DNA from: Desertifilum tharense IPPAS B-1220
Lineage (GTDB): Bacteria; Cyanobacteriota; Cyanobacteriia; Cyanobacteriales; Desertifilaceae
Assembly (NCBI RefSeq): GCF_001746915.1
Contig: NZ_MJGC01000047.1
Span: 30,746 to 94,745 of the forward strand
Length of the DNA stretch: 64,000 bases
Direction of reading: 5' to 3'
Shown here: positions 55,171 through 64,000 of the stretch, piece by piece
How the letters are laid out: every line of letters starts with the position of its first letter
Position numbering within the stretch: the first letter of the stretch is position 1
The notes under the pieces: model-generated
Told to the model about the DNA's origin: nothing
Database searches by the model: none
Seen by the model: the letters and a program-made list of their open reading frames with translations, nothing else
Program-made: the position numbers and the translations under genes

Positions 55171-57612
55171 TTAAGTAGAGGTGCGAATAGGAATTTGAAT
55201 CTTAAACTCCGTACCTTTTCCGAATTCTGAACGACAAGTTAGGGAACCTTGATGTTTATCAACAATGATTTGATGGCTGATATAGAGTCCTAACCCAGTT
55301 CCCTTTCCGACGGGTTTTGTGGTGAAAAAGGGATCGAAAAGACGAGTTTGAAGCGCTGGGGAAATGCCTTTGCCATTATCCTTAATTTGAATTGTCGCTA
55401 GCTTTCCGCCTTGAGGATCTTTGGCTTTTTGGGTTGTCGTGCGGATCGAGAGGGTGGGCATTCTTTTGGCTTCGCTTCCCGAACGACTCATCCAGTATTC
55501 CTCCAAGGCATCAATTGCATTAGAGAGGATATTCATAAACACCTGGTTGATTTGTCCGGGGTGACATTCAACTAGGGGTAAATTATCAAACTCCTTAATG
55601 ACTTGAATAGCGGGGCGCTCGATTTGCTCATTTTGCGCTTTGAGGCGATGCTGTAAAATCATCAGGGTGCTTTCAATCCCTTGATGGAGATTAACCGCTT
55701 TGAGGTGAGCCTCATCCAGGCGCGAGAAGTTGCGTAGAGAAGCAACAATTTCTGTGATGCGAGTTGCCCCTTCCTGCATGGATTGTAGCAACTGAGGAAA
55801 GTCGCTGCTCAAGAATTCAAGATCGTAGCTCTCGATCGCCTGTAGCAGCGTGGCGGGAGGATGGGGGTAGTGCTGCTGGTAGAGTTCAATTACTTTGAGC
55901 AGATCGCACGCATAGTTCATCGCCGGGGTAATGTTGCCAGAGATGAAACTTACGGGGTTATTAATTTCATGAGCCACCCCAGCGACTAACTGACCCAAAG
56001 AGGCCATTTTCTCGGTTTGGACGAGTTGTGCTTGGGTGCTGGTGAGTTTGTGAATGGTTTTTTTCAGTTGTTGAGCTTTTTCGCGTAGCTCCTCTTCTGC
56101 CTGTTTGCGATCGCTAATATCGCGAGCAACGGCATAAATTAACCCCTCTTCGGCAAAGGGGGCAGCAACCCAAGATAACCAGCGATAGGAGCCATCTTGA
56201 GAGCGATAGCGATTTTCAAATTTAAGGATTTTCACCCCTTGGGTGAGGTTTTGCAAGGCTTGTAAGGTATCTTGGCGATCCTCTGGGTGAACCAGCTCGA
56301 TAAATTGCAAGCTGAGAAGTTCAGTTTCGCTGTACCCCAAAGTTGCAGTCCAGCTTGGGTTTAAGCGTTTAAAGTATCCCTCAAAGCTAGCAATGCACAA
56401 TAAATCGAGGGATAGGGTAAAAAAGCGATCGCGCTCGTGTTCTGCAAGTTTTTGTTCAGTAATCTCGGTGAGGAGACCATTCCAGATAATATCCCCATTG
56501 GCTTGTAAATCGGGGTTGGATGCCCCTTTGAGCCATCTTAAATCACCTGTTGGAGAGAGGGTTCGCCACTCATAGCGCCAGGGTTGCAGCGTTTGGGCGC
56601 TGATGGCTATTGACTGTTCCAGCATGGGCAAATCATCGGGATGAACCGTTTGAAACAGAAATTCGGCATTTTGTTTGACTATCTCTGGCTCAACGCCGTA
56701 TAGCTCTCGACATCCCTCCGAGACGTAGATAAATGACCGCCCGCCCTCGGAAGTCAGGCAAAATTGATAAATCATGCCCGGAACGTTAGCTGCAAGTTGA
56801 GCAAAGCGCTTTTCGCTGTTGATTAACGCCCGTTCTTGGTGCTTATACTGGGTGAGATCGCGAATCACCCCCACTAAAATTTTCTGTCCGTCGGGCATTT
56901 CAAAGACCGATTTTTTGGTAGAAATGACCTGAACCTTGCCCTGGCTATGGGTTAACTCTTCTTCGTTTTCATTGGGTTTGCCGGTTTGCATCGCTAGCTC
57001 ATCTTTTTCCCAAAACACGGCTGCCTGTTCTGGGGGGAAAAAGTCGTAGTCTGAGCGACCGATAATTTCGGAGAAGGATCTCCCCAGCAACTGACAAAAG
57101 GCTTGATTGACGAATAGGAAGCGATGGCATTCATCCTTGATAAAAACGGGATCGGCCAGGACATTTAATGAGGAAACGAGCATTTCTTGCTGTTGGTCTG
57201 GAGGTTTAGCCGCTTGCTCTCGAAGCTGACGAAATCTCAGGGCATAGCGTAGAGTCCGTTGGAGGGTTGAACGGTCGAGTTCGGCTTTCAGCAGATAATC
57301 CACGGCTCCCCAATCTAGAGCTTGAGTGGCAAGATCGGGATTGTCAGATTCGAGGATGGCGATCGCGGGAATCCCTTGACGCTCGAAAGGCGCGATTAGA
57401 TCGTCTGATGGCGTTTCGAGGAAGGCTGAACTGATGAAAATTAAGTCAAAATCTTGTTGGTCTAGCTGTTCAAGGGCAACAGACCAACTGGGAGTCAGGT
57501 GGAATACCACAGCAGGGTTGAGATTAGCAAAGCCGGGGGCCTGAGCTAAGTTTTTTTCAACCCAAAGTGCATTCAGGGGCTTGGGTAACAAATTGGTAGC
57601 GATTTCACTCAT
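55171..57612 (-). CDS. pseudo-receiver/PAS sensor histidine kinase
   Basis: An 813-residue soluble kinase. The N-terminal 125 residues have a receiver fold, but the phospho-acceptor Asp is lost (LIFISSAFLET), so it is a pseudo-receiver. Three PAS domains follow (~145-265, ~270-395, ~400-515), then HisKA (~530-650, His in LVAGVAHEINNPVSFISG) and HATPase (~680-810, IKDNGKGISPALQTRLFDPFF and GTGLGLYISHQIIVDKHQG). The stop/start overlap with the kinase upstream is eight bases (57605-57612), so both are one transcript. It sits downstream of a response regulator with an Hpt domain. Confidence 0.9.
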   Translation of the reverse strand: MSEIATNLLPKPLNALWVEKNLAQAPGFANLNPAVVFHLTPSWSVALEQLDQQDFDLIFISSAFLETPSDDLIAPFERQGIPAIAILESDNPDLATQALDWGAVDYLLKAELDRSTLQRTLRYALRFRQLREQAAKPPDQQQEMLVSSLNVLADPVFIKDECHRFLFVNQAFCQLLGRSFSEIIGRSDYDFFPPEQAAVFWEKDELAMQTGKPNENEEELTHSQGKVQVISTKKSVFEMPDGQKILVGVIRDLTQYKHQERALINSEKRFAQLAANVPGMIYQFCLTSEGGRSFIYVSEGCRELYGVEPEIVKQNAEFLFQTVHPDDLPMLEQSIAISAQTLQPWRYEWRTLSPTGDLRWLKGASNPDLQANGDIIWNGLLTEITEQKLAEHERDRFFTLSLDLLCIASFEGYFKRLNPSWTATLGYSETELLSLQFIELVHPEDRQDTLQALQNLTQGVKILKFENRYRSQDGSYRWLSWVAAPFAEEGLIYAVARDISDRKQAEEELREKAQQLKKTIHKLTSTQAQLVQTEKMASLGQLVAGVAHEINNPVSFISGNITPAMNYACDLLKVIELYQQHYPHPPATLLQAIESYDLEFLSSDFPQLLQSMQEGATRITEIVASLRNFSRLDEAHLKAVNLHQGIESTLMILQHRLKAQNEQIERPAIQVIKEFDNLPLVECHPGQINQVFMNILSNAIDALEEYWMSRSGSEAKRMPTLSIRTTTQKAKDPQGGKLATIQIKDNGKGISPALQTRLFDPFFTTKPVGKGTGLGLYISHQIIVDKHQGSLTCRSEFGKGTEFKIQIPIRTST

Positions 57613-60094
57613 CGGTTTGGGCTAGTGGCAATGTGAAAAAGAAATGGCTTCCGCGTCCTACTGTACTGGCAACCCAAATTTCCCCCCCATGTCTGTGAAT
57701 AATACTTTTACAAATGGCTAGCCCTAGACCGCTTCCGTCTTTTTGATGAGAATCAGCCAGATCGACTTGTTCAAATGGCTCAAAGATGGTGCTGAGTTTT
57801 TCTACCGGAATGCCTCGCCCGCGATCGCTAATACAAAACAACATGAAGGGCAAGGAGGCGCTGAGTAAGGAACAGGAGCAAAACGGAGCCAAATCGCAGG
57901 CGGCCCGGTCGTCGCGCTCGCGCTGGGCAAAATGGCTCTCAACCCGCTGAACGCGAATGGTGATGGTCGTTTGGGGCGGAGAAAACTTGATGGCATTACC
58001 GAGTAAGTTGGTCAGGGCTTGAATAATGCGATCGCCATCAACCCAAATTTCCTCTGGCACCGCCGAGACTTCAATCCCAACTTGAGTTTTGCTAAAGAGC
58101 GATCGCACGCTTTCAACGGCGCGTGCAATTAACTGCGTGACGCGGTGCGGATTCTTGACAAGGTGAATCTGACCCGATTTCAACCGTTCTAAATCGAGAA
58201 TATCGTTAACCAAACGCGTCAAACGTTGCGCTTCCGCAACCGCAATATTAAGCAACTCCTGCCCGTCTGGGTTGAGGGTACCCAGTTGTCCAGTGGCCAG
58301 CAAACCGAGAGAACCCCGAATGGAACTTAAAGGCGTTCGCAACTCATGACTGACTACTGAAATCATTTGATCCTTGATGCGTTCTACGGTTCGCCGTTCG
58401 GTGATGTTTTCGTACATCCCCAATTTATAGAGCGTTCCTTGAATCGGGTCTTGGAGCAAGCCTGCGGTTAGGCTAACCCAAATTGTTTCTCCATTTTGTT
58501 TAATGAGGCGCTTTTCTAACCTGTAACTTGAAAGTTCTTGAGCCAATAACTGCTCCGTGCGGTGGCAATCTTGCAACCAATCTTCAGGGGCAACAATATC
58601 TTGGAGCGATCGCCCTTGCAAGTCTGATTCTCTACACTCCAGCATTTGGCACAATGATTGGTTCGCTTGCACGATTTGACCCTGGGGCGTGCTGAGAACC
58701 ATCCCGGTAGGCGCATCGGCAAAAATTGTCCGAAACCGAGTTTCGCTATGACGCAAGGCGGTTTCTACTTGCTTGCGGTCTGTAACATCGAGTCCTACGC
58801 TGGTCAGCATCCAGCAATGGGCTGTGGCGTCCCAATTAAAGGTAACGGTTTCTGAAATCCAGTGCCAAGTTTGATCGCGATGTAAAAATCGATATTCCAA
58901 CTGCAACGTACCGGAGTTAGAGGGATGCTCGCATAATCCTTCTAAGGCAGGCAATACAACTGTTTGCAAATCTTCGGGATGGATGTGCGATGACCAAAGA
59001 GTGGGATCTGTGGTGAATTCTTCGGCCGTGTAGCTATAGACTTGCTCGCACCCGACCGAATAATATTCAGCTTGCCAAGATTGAGGGTTCAATAGGCGGA
59101 TGCGGATAATCGCGGCCTGAACGCTATTGAGGACTTCTTGCAGCCTTAACTCCGAGTTTTGATAGCGTCGCTTGCTGGCTTCCAAGGCTTGTTGAAGGCG
59201 ATCGCATTGAGCGGTTTTCTCTTCTAAACGCTGTTGCAAGGCTGTTACCGTTTGGTTCAGTTCGGCGGGATTAAGATGGGGAAAAAGCTCGTGTTGGGTG
59301 GGGATACCCCGCAGTTCTTGGCGATTTTCAAGAATTGGGCAGCGGCGAATCTGGTGCTGTTGCATGAGGTTGCAAGCGGCCCAAAGCGATTCTTCAGGAT
59401 GCAGAAATCGCGGGGGATGGTCGATCAGGGTTTGGGCGGTGATTTGGGTTAGATCCCAGTTCAAGGCTTGAGTCTGGACAATATCGCGTTCGGCGATCAT
59501 GCCAATGGGATAAACGGTGCCGTCGGTTGCGGTTTGGGCGATCGCAATATAGCTGGTTTGGTGGTGCGCCATCAGTTGAGCAAGCTGTAAGATTGAGGCG
59601 GTGGGCGGTGCATAAATAACGCGATCGCTCATTGCATCCCGGACGCGCCGGAGTTTTAACAGGTGAACGATGGGTAATTTGCGGCGCAATGTTTCTAAGG
59701 TAATCGCCCCTAAGAGTTGATTGTTCTCATCGACTACGGGCAAATGGCTAATTTGATGCTGTTCAAATAGGTTGAGAATGCTAGAGACATCCTGGTAATC
59801 TGTCTCCTTCAGCGCGATCGCCGGGGAACTCATCATTTCTGCAACGGTCATGCCTGCAAGGGGTTTTCCCGTCGCTGCAAGGCATACAAAGTCTCGTTCT
59901 GTTACAATCCCCAGCAGTTGCCGCTCTTGGCTAACCAGCGCATAACTTGAGGGAGACGCGATTTTGCGATCTGGGTGGATCTGGCTCATTAACTGAAGAA
60001 CCTGAATCACGGGAGTCTCTGGGGAAACCTCCAAAGGATCTCGACCGATCGTTTGATTGAGGGTCAGATTAAGCGGGAAGGGGTGTTGAGACAT
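57605..60094 (-). CDS. CBS-PAS sensor histidine kinase
   Basis: An 829-residue soluble kinase. The N-terminal ~280 residues hold four CBS motifs (LGIVTERDFVCLA, HLPVVDENNQLLGAITLE, PIGMIAERDIVQ and RRCPILENRQELRGIPT), which may bind adenine nucleotides. Two PAS domains follow (~310-440, ~445-565), then HisKA (~575-640, His in ISVVSHELRTPLSSIRGSLG) and HATPase (~685-825, SDRGRGIPVEKLSTIFEPF and GSGLGLAICKSIIHRHGG). There is a Cys/Ser-rich insertion of about 25 residues in the ATPase domain. It overlaps the next kinase by eight bases and follows the response regulator by 110 bases. Confidence 0.9.
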   Translation of the reverse strand: MSQHPFPLNLTLNQTIGRDPLEVSPETPVIQVLQLMSQIHPDRKIASPSSYALVSQERQLLGIVTERDFVCLAATGKPLAGMTVAEMMSSPAIALKETDYQDVSSILNLFEQHQISHLPVVDENNQLLGAITLETLRRKLPIVHLLKLRRVRDAMSDRVIYAPPTASILQLAQLMAHHQTSYIAIAQTATDGTVYPIGMIAERDIVQTQALNWDLTQITAQTLIDHPPRFLHPEESLWAACNLMQQHQIRRCPILENRQELRGIPTQHELFPHLNPAELNQTVTALQQRLEEKTAQCDRLQQALEASKRRYQNSELRLQEVLNSVQAAIIRIRLLNPQSWQAEYYSVGCEQVYSYTAEEFTTDPTLWSSHIHPEDLQTVVLPALEGLCEHPSNSGTLQLEYRFLHRDQTWHWISETVTFNWDATAHCWMLTSVGLDVTDRKQVETALRHSETRFRTIFADAPTGMVLSTPQGQIVQANQSLCQMLECRESDLQGRSLQDIVAPEDWLQDCHRTEQLLAQELSSYRLEKRLIKQNGETIWVSLTAGLLQDPIQGTLYKLGMYENITERRTVERIKDQMISVVSHELRTPLSSIRGSLGLLATGQLGTLNPDGQELLNIAVAEAQRLTRLVNDILDLERLKSGQIHLVKNPHRVTQLIARAVESVRSLFSKTQVGIEVSAVPEEIWVDGDRIIQALTNLLGNAIKFSPPQTTITIRVQRVESHFAQRERDDRAACDLAPFCSCSLLSASLPFMLFCISDRGRGIPVEKLSTIFEPFEQVDLADSHQKDGSGLGLAICKSIIHRHGGEIWVASTVGRGSHFFFTLPLAQTDE

Positions 60095-60204
60095 AAGGGC
60101 GATTCAGTCTTAAGCACGAATTGAAAGGCGCTCTAGCAGGACTAGTCTCATTGTTAAGATGAAACTCTGAAATTCTTGTGAATGTGACTTGAGATTGCCG
60201 CTTT

Positions 60205-61692
60205 TTACAGCGAGGCTTCAACGCTTTGATACAGGTGTTGGGAAGTCTGACCATCGGTTGGGTAAGTGGCGATCGCGCTGGTAAATTTGACGATAACAGG
60301 CGTTCCCTCAGTCGCGTCAAGGGTTTGCAGCAATTTAGAGAGGTACTGTTGGCGGGTTTGGGTGCCGTTCATTCCATAAAGGGCGATCGCAAAGGTTCGA
60401 CTTCCCCAACGACCGCAGGTTTGGCTAGCGTCGCCGATGGTGCTGCCTACACGGTACAAAAGGCGATCGCCAAAGGTATAGCCATAGTGATGATTTAGCG
60501 ATTTGAGATTCTTGATGCTTAACAACACCAGCGTTAGAGGTTGATGTTGTTGTTGGGCCTTGTGCAGCAACTGCTCGAAGTCGCGGGTAAATTGAACGCG
60601 GCTGGCGAGTTGGGTGAGAGAGTCTTTTTCAACCGGGGGTTGGCTCGTACTGACGGGCGATCCCTGAAGCAATTGGCGCAGGTGAAGGACGCATTGCTGC
60701 AATTGAGACTTGATGTCCTCGCTTAAAATGGGATGCTGCTGCAACTGGGCTTCAATCTGTTGCGCCTGTTGGGAAGCGGCCATGAAGCCGTAGCTGCCAA
60801 CCGTACCCGCTAGTTTATGCGCTTGGGCGATCGCGACTTGTCGCAATTTCTCCAGAGGTTGATCTGCTGGCATCGCATAAATCGCGATTTCTAAAAGGTG
60901 GACTCGCTCTAGGATTTGGGGCTGCATGTCTTGCCAAGCATCCGTTAAGGCTTGTTGCAGTTCGCCTTGGATTTCCGGGGATAAAGATAAAGGGGGGGTC
61001 TCTACGTTCGGCGAACGCTGGACAATCGGTCTTAAACGATACCCTAACCCGTAAACCGTTTCGATCGCTTCCTGGGCACCTACGGCTTTGAGTTTCTGGC
61101 GCAACCCTTTAATGTGGGCGCGGACTGCATCTTGAGAGGGAACCTGTTCAAACGACCATAAATACTCTAGGATGGCGTCGCAACTTAAAATGCGGTTGGG
61201 ACTTCGTAAAAATAGCTCTAGTAGCTTGTATTCTTTTGGTCGCAGGGGTAACTTCGTGTTGCCATAGGTGACTTCGCAAGTGAGCGAATTGAGGCTTAAA
61301 TCTCCCCAGGTGAGCAAAGCGGGAATGAGGTCGCTCTTACGCCGCAACAGCGCCCTGATCCGCGCTAGCAGTTCTTGCCAATCAAAGGGTTTGGTTACAT
61401 AGTCATCTGCACCTGCTTCTAACCCTGCAACTTTGTGGTTCCTGCTTCCGCAAGCCGTGAGTAACAGAATTGGCGTGTCGCATCCGGTTTGACGTAACTT
61501 TTGACACAGACTGATACCGCCCAGTTTGGGCAAAATCACATCTAGCACGACTAAATCGTAGGCGCACGACTGGGCAAACTCCCAGCCCATTTGACCATCG
61601 GGTGCAATATCAACCACATAATTTTGATAAGTTAAAAATTTTTCTATAGCCTGAGCCAGACTTAGATCATCCTCAACGACTAGAAGTCTCAT
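60205..61692 (-). CDS. response regulator: REC, OmpR-type DNA-binding, Hpt, degenerate GGDEF
   Basis: A 495-residue regulator with four parts: REC (~1-120, acceptor Asp in LVVLDVILPK), winged-helix trans_reg_C (~128-225, ILEYLWSFEQVPSQDAVRAHIKGLRQ), a histidine phosphotransfer domain (~245-345, QAHKLAGTVGSYGF) and a GGDEF-like domain (~365-490). The GGDEF signature is replaced by GSRTF, so it should not be a cyclase. The order REC-DNA-binding-Hpt recalls RcaC, the chromatic-acclimation regulator, where a second REC follows the Hpt. Here the C-terminus is different. It heads a minus-strand cluster with two kinases, suggesting a multi-step phosphorelay that ends in transcription control. Confidence 0.9.
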   Translation of the reverse strand: MRLLVVEDDLSLAQAIEKFLTYQNYVVDIAPDGQMGWEFAQSCAYDLVVLDVILPKLGGISLCQKLRQTGCDTPILLLTACGSRNHKVAGLEAGADDYVTKPFDWQELLARIRALLRRKSDLIPALLTWGDLSLNSLTCEVTYGNTKLPLRPKEYKLLELFLRSPNRILSCDAILEYLWSFEQVPSQDAVRAHIKGLRQKLKAVGAQEAIETVYGLGYRLRPIVQRSPNVETPPLSLSPEIQGELQQALTDAWQDMQPQILERVHLLEIAIYAMPADQPLEKLRQVAIAQAHKLAGTVGSYGFMAASQQAQQIEAQLQQHPILSEDIKSQLQQCVLHLRQLLQGSPVSTSQPPVEKDSLTQLASRVQFTRDFEQLLHKAQQQHQPLTLVLLSIKNLKSLNHHYGYTFGDRLLYRVGSTIGDASQTCGRWGSRTFAIALYGMNGTQTRQQYLSKLLQTLDATEGTPVIVKFTSAIATYPTDGQTSQHLYQSVEASL

Positions 61693-61839
61693 GGCGATCG
61701 CGCTTAACTACTGAGCAATGAATAATCAGCTATATCAGCGTTATGAATGCAGAGGTGAATGTATAGAACATGGGATGGAATCGGATGATGAGATCGTCTT
61801 CCCTCGCAGAGGCGGCTGTACGGCGAGTTAGGAAACTTT

Positions 61840-62010
61840 ATGCAAATTTCACAAGTTTTTCACCTTTCATCTCTAGGGTGGGTAAACGGAGACTCACGTT
61901 TTGAAAGGGATGAACTCGATCTACAAGCTTTGAGAGTGGCTCGCGTGCCATCGCAATTTTCAATTTCCCGATCGTTTAATTGTCTTCTGCGTGCTTCAGA
62001 AGCTTACTAA
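61840..62010 (+). CDS. small ORF upstream of response regulator
   Basis: A 56-residue frame (start MQISQVFHLSSLGWVNG, end NCLLRASEAY) with AGGA six to seven bases before the ATG. Its stop is seven bases before the ATG of the response regulator, which itself lacks an obvious site. This could be a real small protein or a leader peptide that couples translation. The family is not recognised, and a chance frame is possible. Confidence 0.35.
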   Translation: MQISQVFHLSSLGWVNGDSRFERDELDLQALRVARVPSQFSISRSFNCLLRASEAY

Positions 62011-62017
62011 TATTGTT

Positions 62018-62464
62018 ATGACAACTCGCAAAGATTTTCAAGCCGTTTCTGGCAACCCACACTTCTCAACAAGCCACCCCTACCGCCATCCGACTCGGCG
62101 AGTTTTATTGATCGATGATGAAGCGCCGCTGAGAAGAGTCACGCAACTGACTTTAAAAATAACTGCTGGATGGGAGGTATGGGGTGCTGCATCCGGCAAA
62201 GAAGGCGTTCAACAAGCAGAACTGGAACAACCGGATGTTATTTTACTCGATTTGATGATGCCTGATGTGGATGGATTGTCAACCCTAAAAATGTTGCAGG
62301 ATAATCCCAAAACCCAACCGATCCCCATTATTTTGTTGACGGCGAAACTTCAAACCAACCCACAACTAAAGCTGCAATATTCTGCCATTAAGGCAGTTTT
62401 GGTGAAACCCTTTGACCCGACAACCTTAGCTCAAGAAATCAAAAAAACCTTAAATTGGATTTGA
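62018..62464 (+). CDS. single-domain response regulator
   Basis: About 148 residues from the ATG at 62018; a GTG at 61991 also opens the frame. After a ~28-residue leader it is a stand-alone receiver: RRVLLIDDEAPLRRVTQ, the acceptor Asp in DVILLDLMMPD, and the Lys in AVLVKPFDP. Without an output domain it probably works as a phosphorelay shuttle or binds a partner. The next genes are a PAS protein and a (truncated) kinase, likely its partners. Confidence 0.9.
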   Translation: MTTRKDFQAVSGNPHFSTSHPYRHPTRRVLLIDDEAPLRRVTQLTLKITAGWEVWGAASGKEGVQQAELEQPDVILLDLMMPDVDGLSTLKMLQDNPKTQPIPIILLTAKLQTNPQLKLQYSAIKAVLVKPFDPTTLAQEIKKTLNWI

Positions 62465-62511
62465 ATCTCTAATGATAGATATTAGAAATTATTGATTGTT
62501 TAGCGCAGGGT

Positions 62512-62982
62512 ATGCCAGGATTTATTGTCGAGATTGCCTTACAATCTAAGAAACAGTTTTTGTTGAATCTGCCGATTCTGATTTTGGCAAGTCTTGTTCA
62601 AGACCTCCGCTATCGTCTTATCTGCGATTTTGACGATTTAGATATATTTACAATTGAATATGAGGCTCCTAGTATTATTATTTTTGATGATGAGCTTCGG
62701 TGCGTTTATATAGATAAAAAACTAATGAAGCAAGTAACTGTAGAAATGCCAATTGGCGAACCGCTCCATCGGATTATGTCTAATTTATCAGAGCCATTGG
62801 AGTGCCTGGCAGAAAGCGCGATCGCAACAAGAAAATCTATTCAAAACTACGCCATTTCAATCCAAAACAATCAATATTTGAAAATCCAAGAGCGATGGCT
62901 CGCATCTTTTTATCCGCTCTTTCTGGGAAAAGCAGAGGTTAATCAAATTATTGGTGTATTGATTAGCTTTCGTGAAAAATAG
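62512..62982 (+). CDS. PAS-like stand-alone protein
   Basis: A 156-residue protein. Residues ~50-155 have a PAS-like pattern (APSIIIFDDELRCVYIDKKL, LGKAEVNQIIGVLISFREK). The first ~40 residues are hydrophobic (FLLNLPILILASLVQDLRY). There is no kinase or output domain, so it may be a sensor subunit for the neighbouring kinase and response regulator. The PAS call is by pattern, not by a strict motif. Confidence 0.55.
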   Translation: MPGFIVEIALQSKKQFLLNLPILILASLVQDLRYRLICDFDDLDIFTIEYEAPSIIIFDDELRCVYIDKKLMKQVTVEMPIGEPLHRIMSNLSEPLECLAESAIATRKSIQNYAISIQNNQYLKIQERWLASFYPLFLGKAEVNQIIGVLISFREK

Positions 62983-63065
62983 ATGGCTTCATAGACGAGA
63001 TTTATCCAATTGCTGGGATAAAGACTAAAAATGAGCTTCGGATAGTAGTTAACTTATTTAGCCCC

Positions 63066-63890
63066 ATGCTGAGAACTTTATTCTCAAAATCACGCCAAAA
63101 ATTACTCATCAATAGTGCAGTGAATTCACCATCAGATCGGGCTTACTATCAAGCGCTTGCCGAAGATTGCGAAGAATGGATTATTCGATATTCATCCAAT
63201 CTCAAAATTACTTTTGTTAATTCAAGATTTGCTCATTTTTTGGGCAAAAACCCTGAAGATTTATTAGATCAAAATCTTTTCACCGTTTTACCTCAAGACA
63301 AAAGAGGAATTTTTATCAGAAAATTGCAAGTCTTAACCCCTAAATTCTCTAAAATCCAAAGCGAAGAAGCATGGATAGATTGCCAGGGTTCAGTTCGACT
63401 AGTAAGATGGATCGATCGCGGTTTTTTTGATCGTCAAGGACAGCTATTAGAAATTCAATGTTTGGGAAGCGAAATTGCTGAAGCCTTAGATTTACAGCCT
63501 TCTATTGATAATCAAACAACCCAGTCTCGCTTAGAAAGTGCTTATAGCGATTCCCCTACAATGCCTGATATAGAAGATTTGCAAGGTAATTTTTGTGCCA
63601 TCGCTTCCCACGAATTACGATTGCCTTTAACAACGATTCAAATGGCAGCAGAACTCTTGCAACTTTATACCCTAACTGCCGAAGAAAAACAGGAATGTTT
63701 TGAGAATCTGAATTTGGGAATTCAGAATTTAACCCAACTTTTAGAGAGTATGGTTTTATTAGAAAGGATGAGTATAGCTCAAGAGAATCATTGTCCTGAG
63801 CCAATTGATTTATCAAATTTTTGTCGGCAACTCATTCAAGAATTTAATTTTATTGATAGTCGCAAGCATATTTGGCTCTTCAGTATCTAG
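63066..63890 (+). pseudogene. PAS histidine kinase truncated by an insertion sequence
   Basis: The frame gives 274 residues: PAS (~25-145, WIIRYSSNLKITFVNSRFAHFLG) and HisKA (~170-250, H182 in CAIASHELRLPLTTIQM). The catalytic HATPase domain is missing. At position 63874 the sequence switches to an ISL3-type terminal repeat (GGCTCTTCAG), and the last four residues and the stop come from the element. The original gene continued further; the rest should lie beyond the IS. The stub could be expressed but cannot phosphorylate itself. Confidence 0.85.
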
Positions 63891-64000
63891 TATGCCAATT
63901 CAATAATTAATTTGCCAAGTCAGCAAGCATCTAATTCGATAATTTTCAAAGTTTCTAAAGCCATAAGCAGAGCGCTTAATCAACTTAAGCTTATTATTGA
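63874..64000 (-). mobile_element. ISL3-family insertion sequence (end only)
   Basis: The end is marked by GGCTCTTCAG, as in ISL3-family terminal repeats. The expected eight-base target duplication would be GCATATTT (63866-63873). Only 127 bases are in the window; the transposase is on the minus strand and continues to the right. Confidence 0.8.
63900..64000 (-). CDS. ISL3-family transposase, C-terminal end (partial)
   Basis: The last 32 codons are readable, ending at a TGA (63900-63902): KLKLIKRSAYGFRNFENY then RIRCLLTWQ. This matches the conserved C-terminus of ISL3 transposases (KLIKR..GFRNF.N.R.R). The gene begins beyond the right edge, so its integrity cannot be judged. Confidence 0.8.
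   Translation of the reverse strand, partial: NNKLKLIKRSAYGFRNFENYRIRCLLTWQINY

Overview
The window is chromosomal DNA from a cyanobacterium, most likely a large-genome, possibly filamentous one. The evidence is the very frequent HIP1 octamer (GCGATCGC), a CikA circadian-input kinase, the magnesium-chelatase subunit ChlD, a CobN-type chelatase, four Uma2-family genes, an XisH/XisI pair, and arrays of short heptamer-like repeats (CTCAGCA and GGGAGTT types) of the kind seen between genes in cyanobacteria. No rRNA, tRNA or CRISPR array was recognised.

Layout. 1-3.2 kb: a minus-strand pair of overlapping P-loop NTPase genes, the second (STAND-like with TPRs) running off the left edge. 3.2-6.1 kb: repeats, a small secreted protein, a GNAT and two tandem near-identical Uma2 genes. 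6.1-16.7 kb: cobN (with repeat arrays inserted in frame), cikA, a second histidine kinase, and chlD. 16.8-21.5 kb: a small conserved protein, a membrane kinase, a long non-coding stretch, and a REC-GGDEF-EAL protein. 21.6-32.5 kb: housekeeping genes clpC, rimI, lysA, cdaA (c-di-AMP synthase), uppS, an isoaspartyl peptidase, a DUF2256 mini-protein, a TrmJ-like methyltransferase, a penicillin-binding-type serine hydrolase and a small unknown. 32.6-44.7 kb: Uma2, ppsA, a diverged PARG-like macrodomain protein, xisH-xisI, gyrB, miaA, a lone HEPN-like gene, another Uma2 with a duplicated 5' end, and msrP. 44.8-55 kb: a Ser/Thr kinase-TPR gene coupled to a TPR/SPINDLY-type glycosyltransferase gene, glcD coupled to a Cache sensor kinase, and a methyltransferase. 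55-64 kb: a minus-strand phosphorelay cluster (response regulator with Hpt and two multi-domain kinases), then a plus-strand signalling cluster (small ORF, response regulator, PAS protein, kinase) whose last gene is cut by an ISL3-family insertion sequence at the right edge.

Signalling is the dominant theme: six full histidine kinases plus one truncated, three response-regulator-type proteins, one Ser/Thr kinase and c-di-AMP/c-di-GMP enzymes. Several signalling proteins carry degenerate domains (pseudo-receivers, GGDEF domains without the motif). The most unusual signals are the composite repeat that expanded in frame inside cobN and recurs next to chlD, the PARG-like protein, the left-edge NTPase pair, and the IS-truncated kinase.
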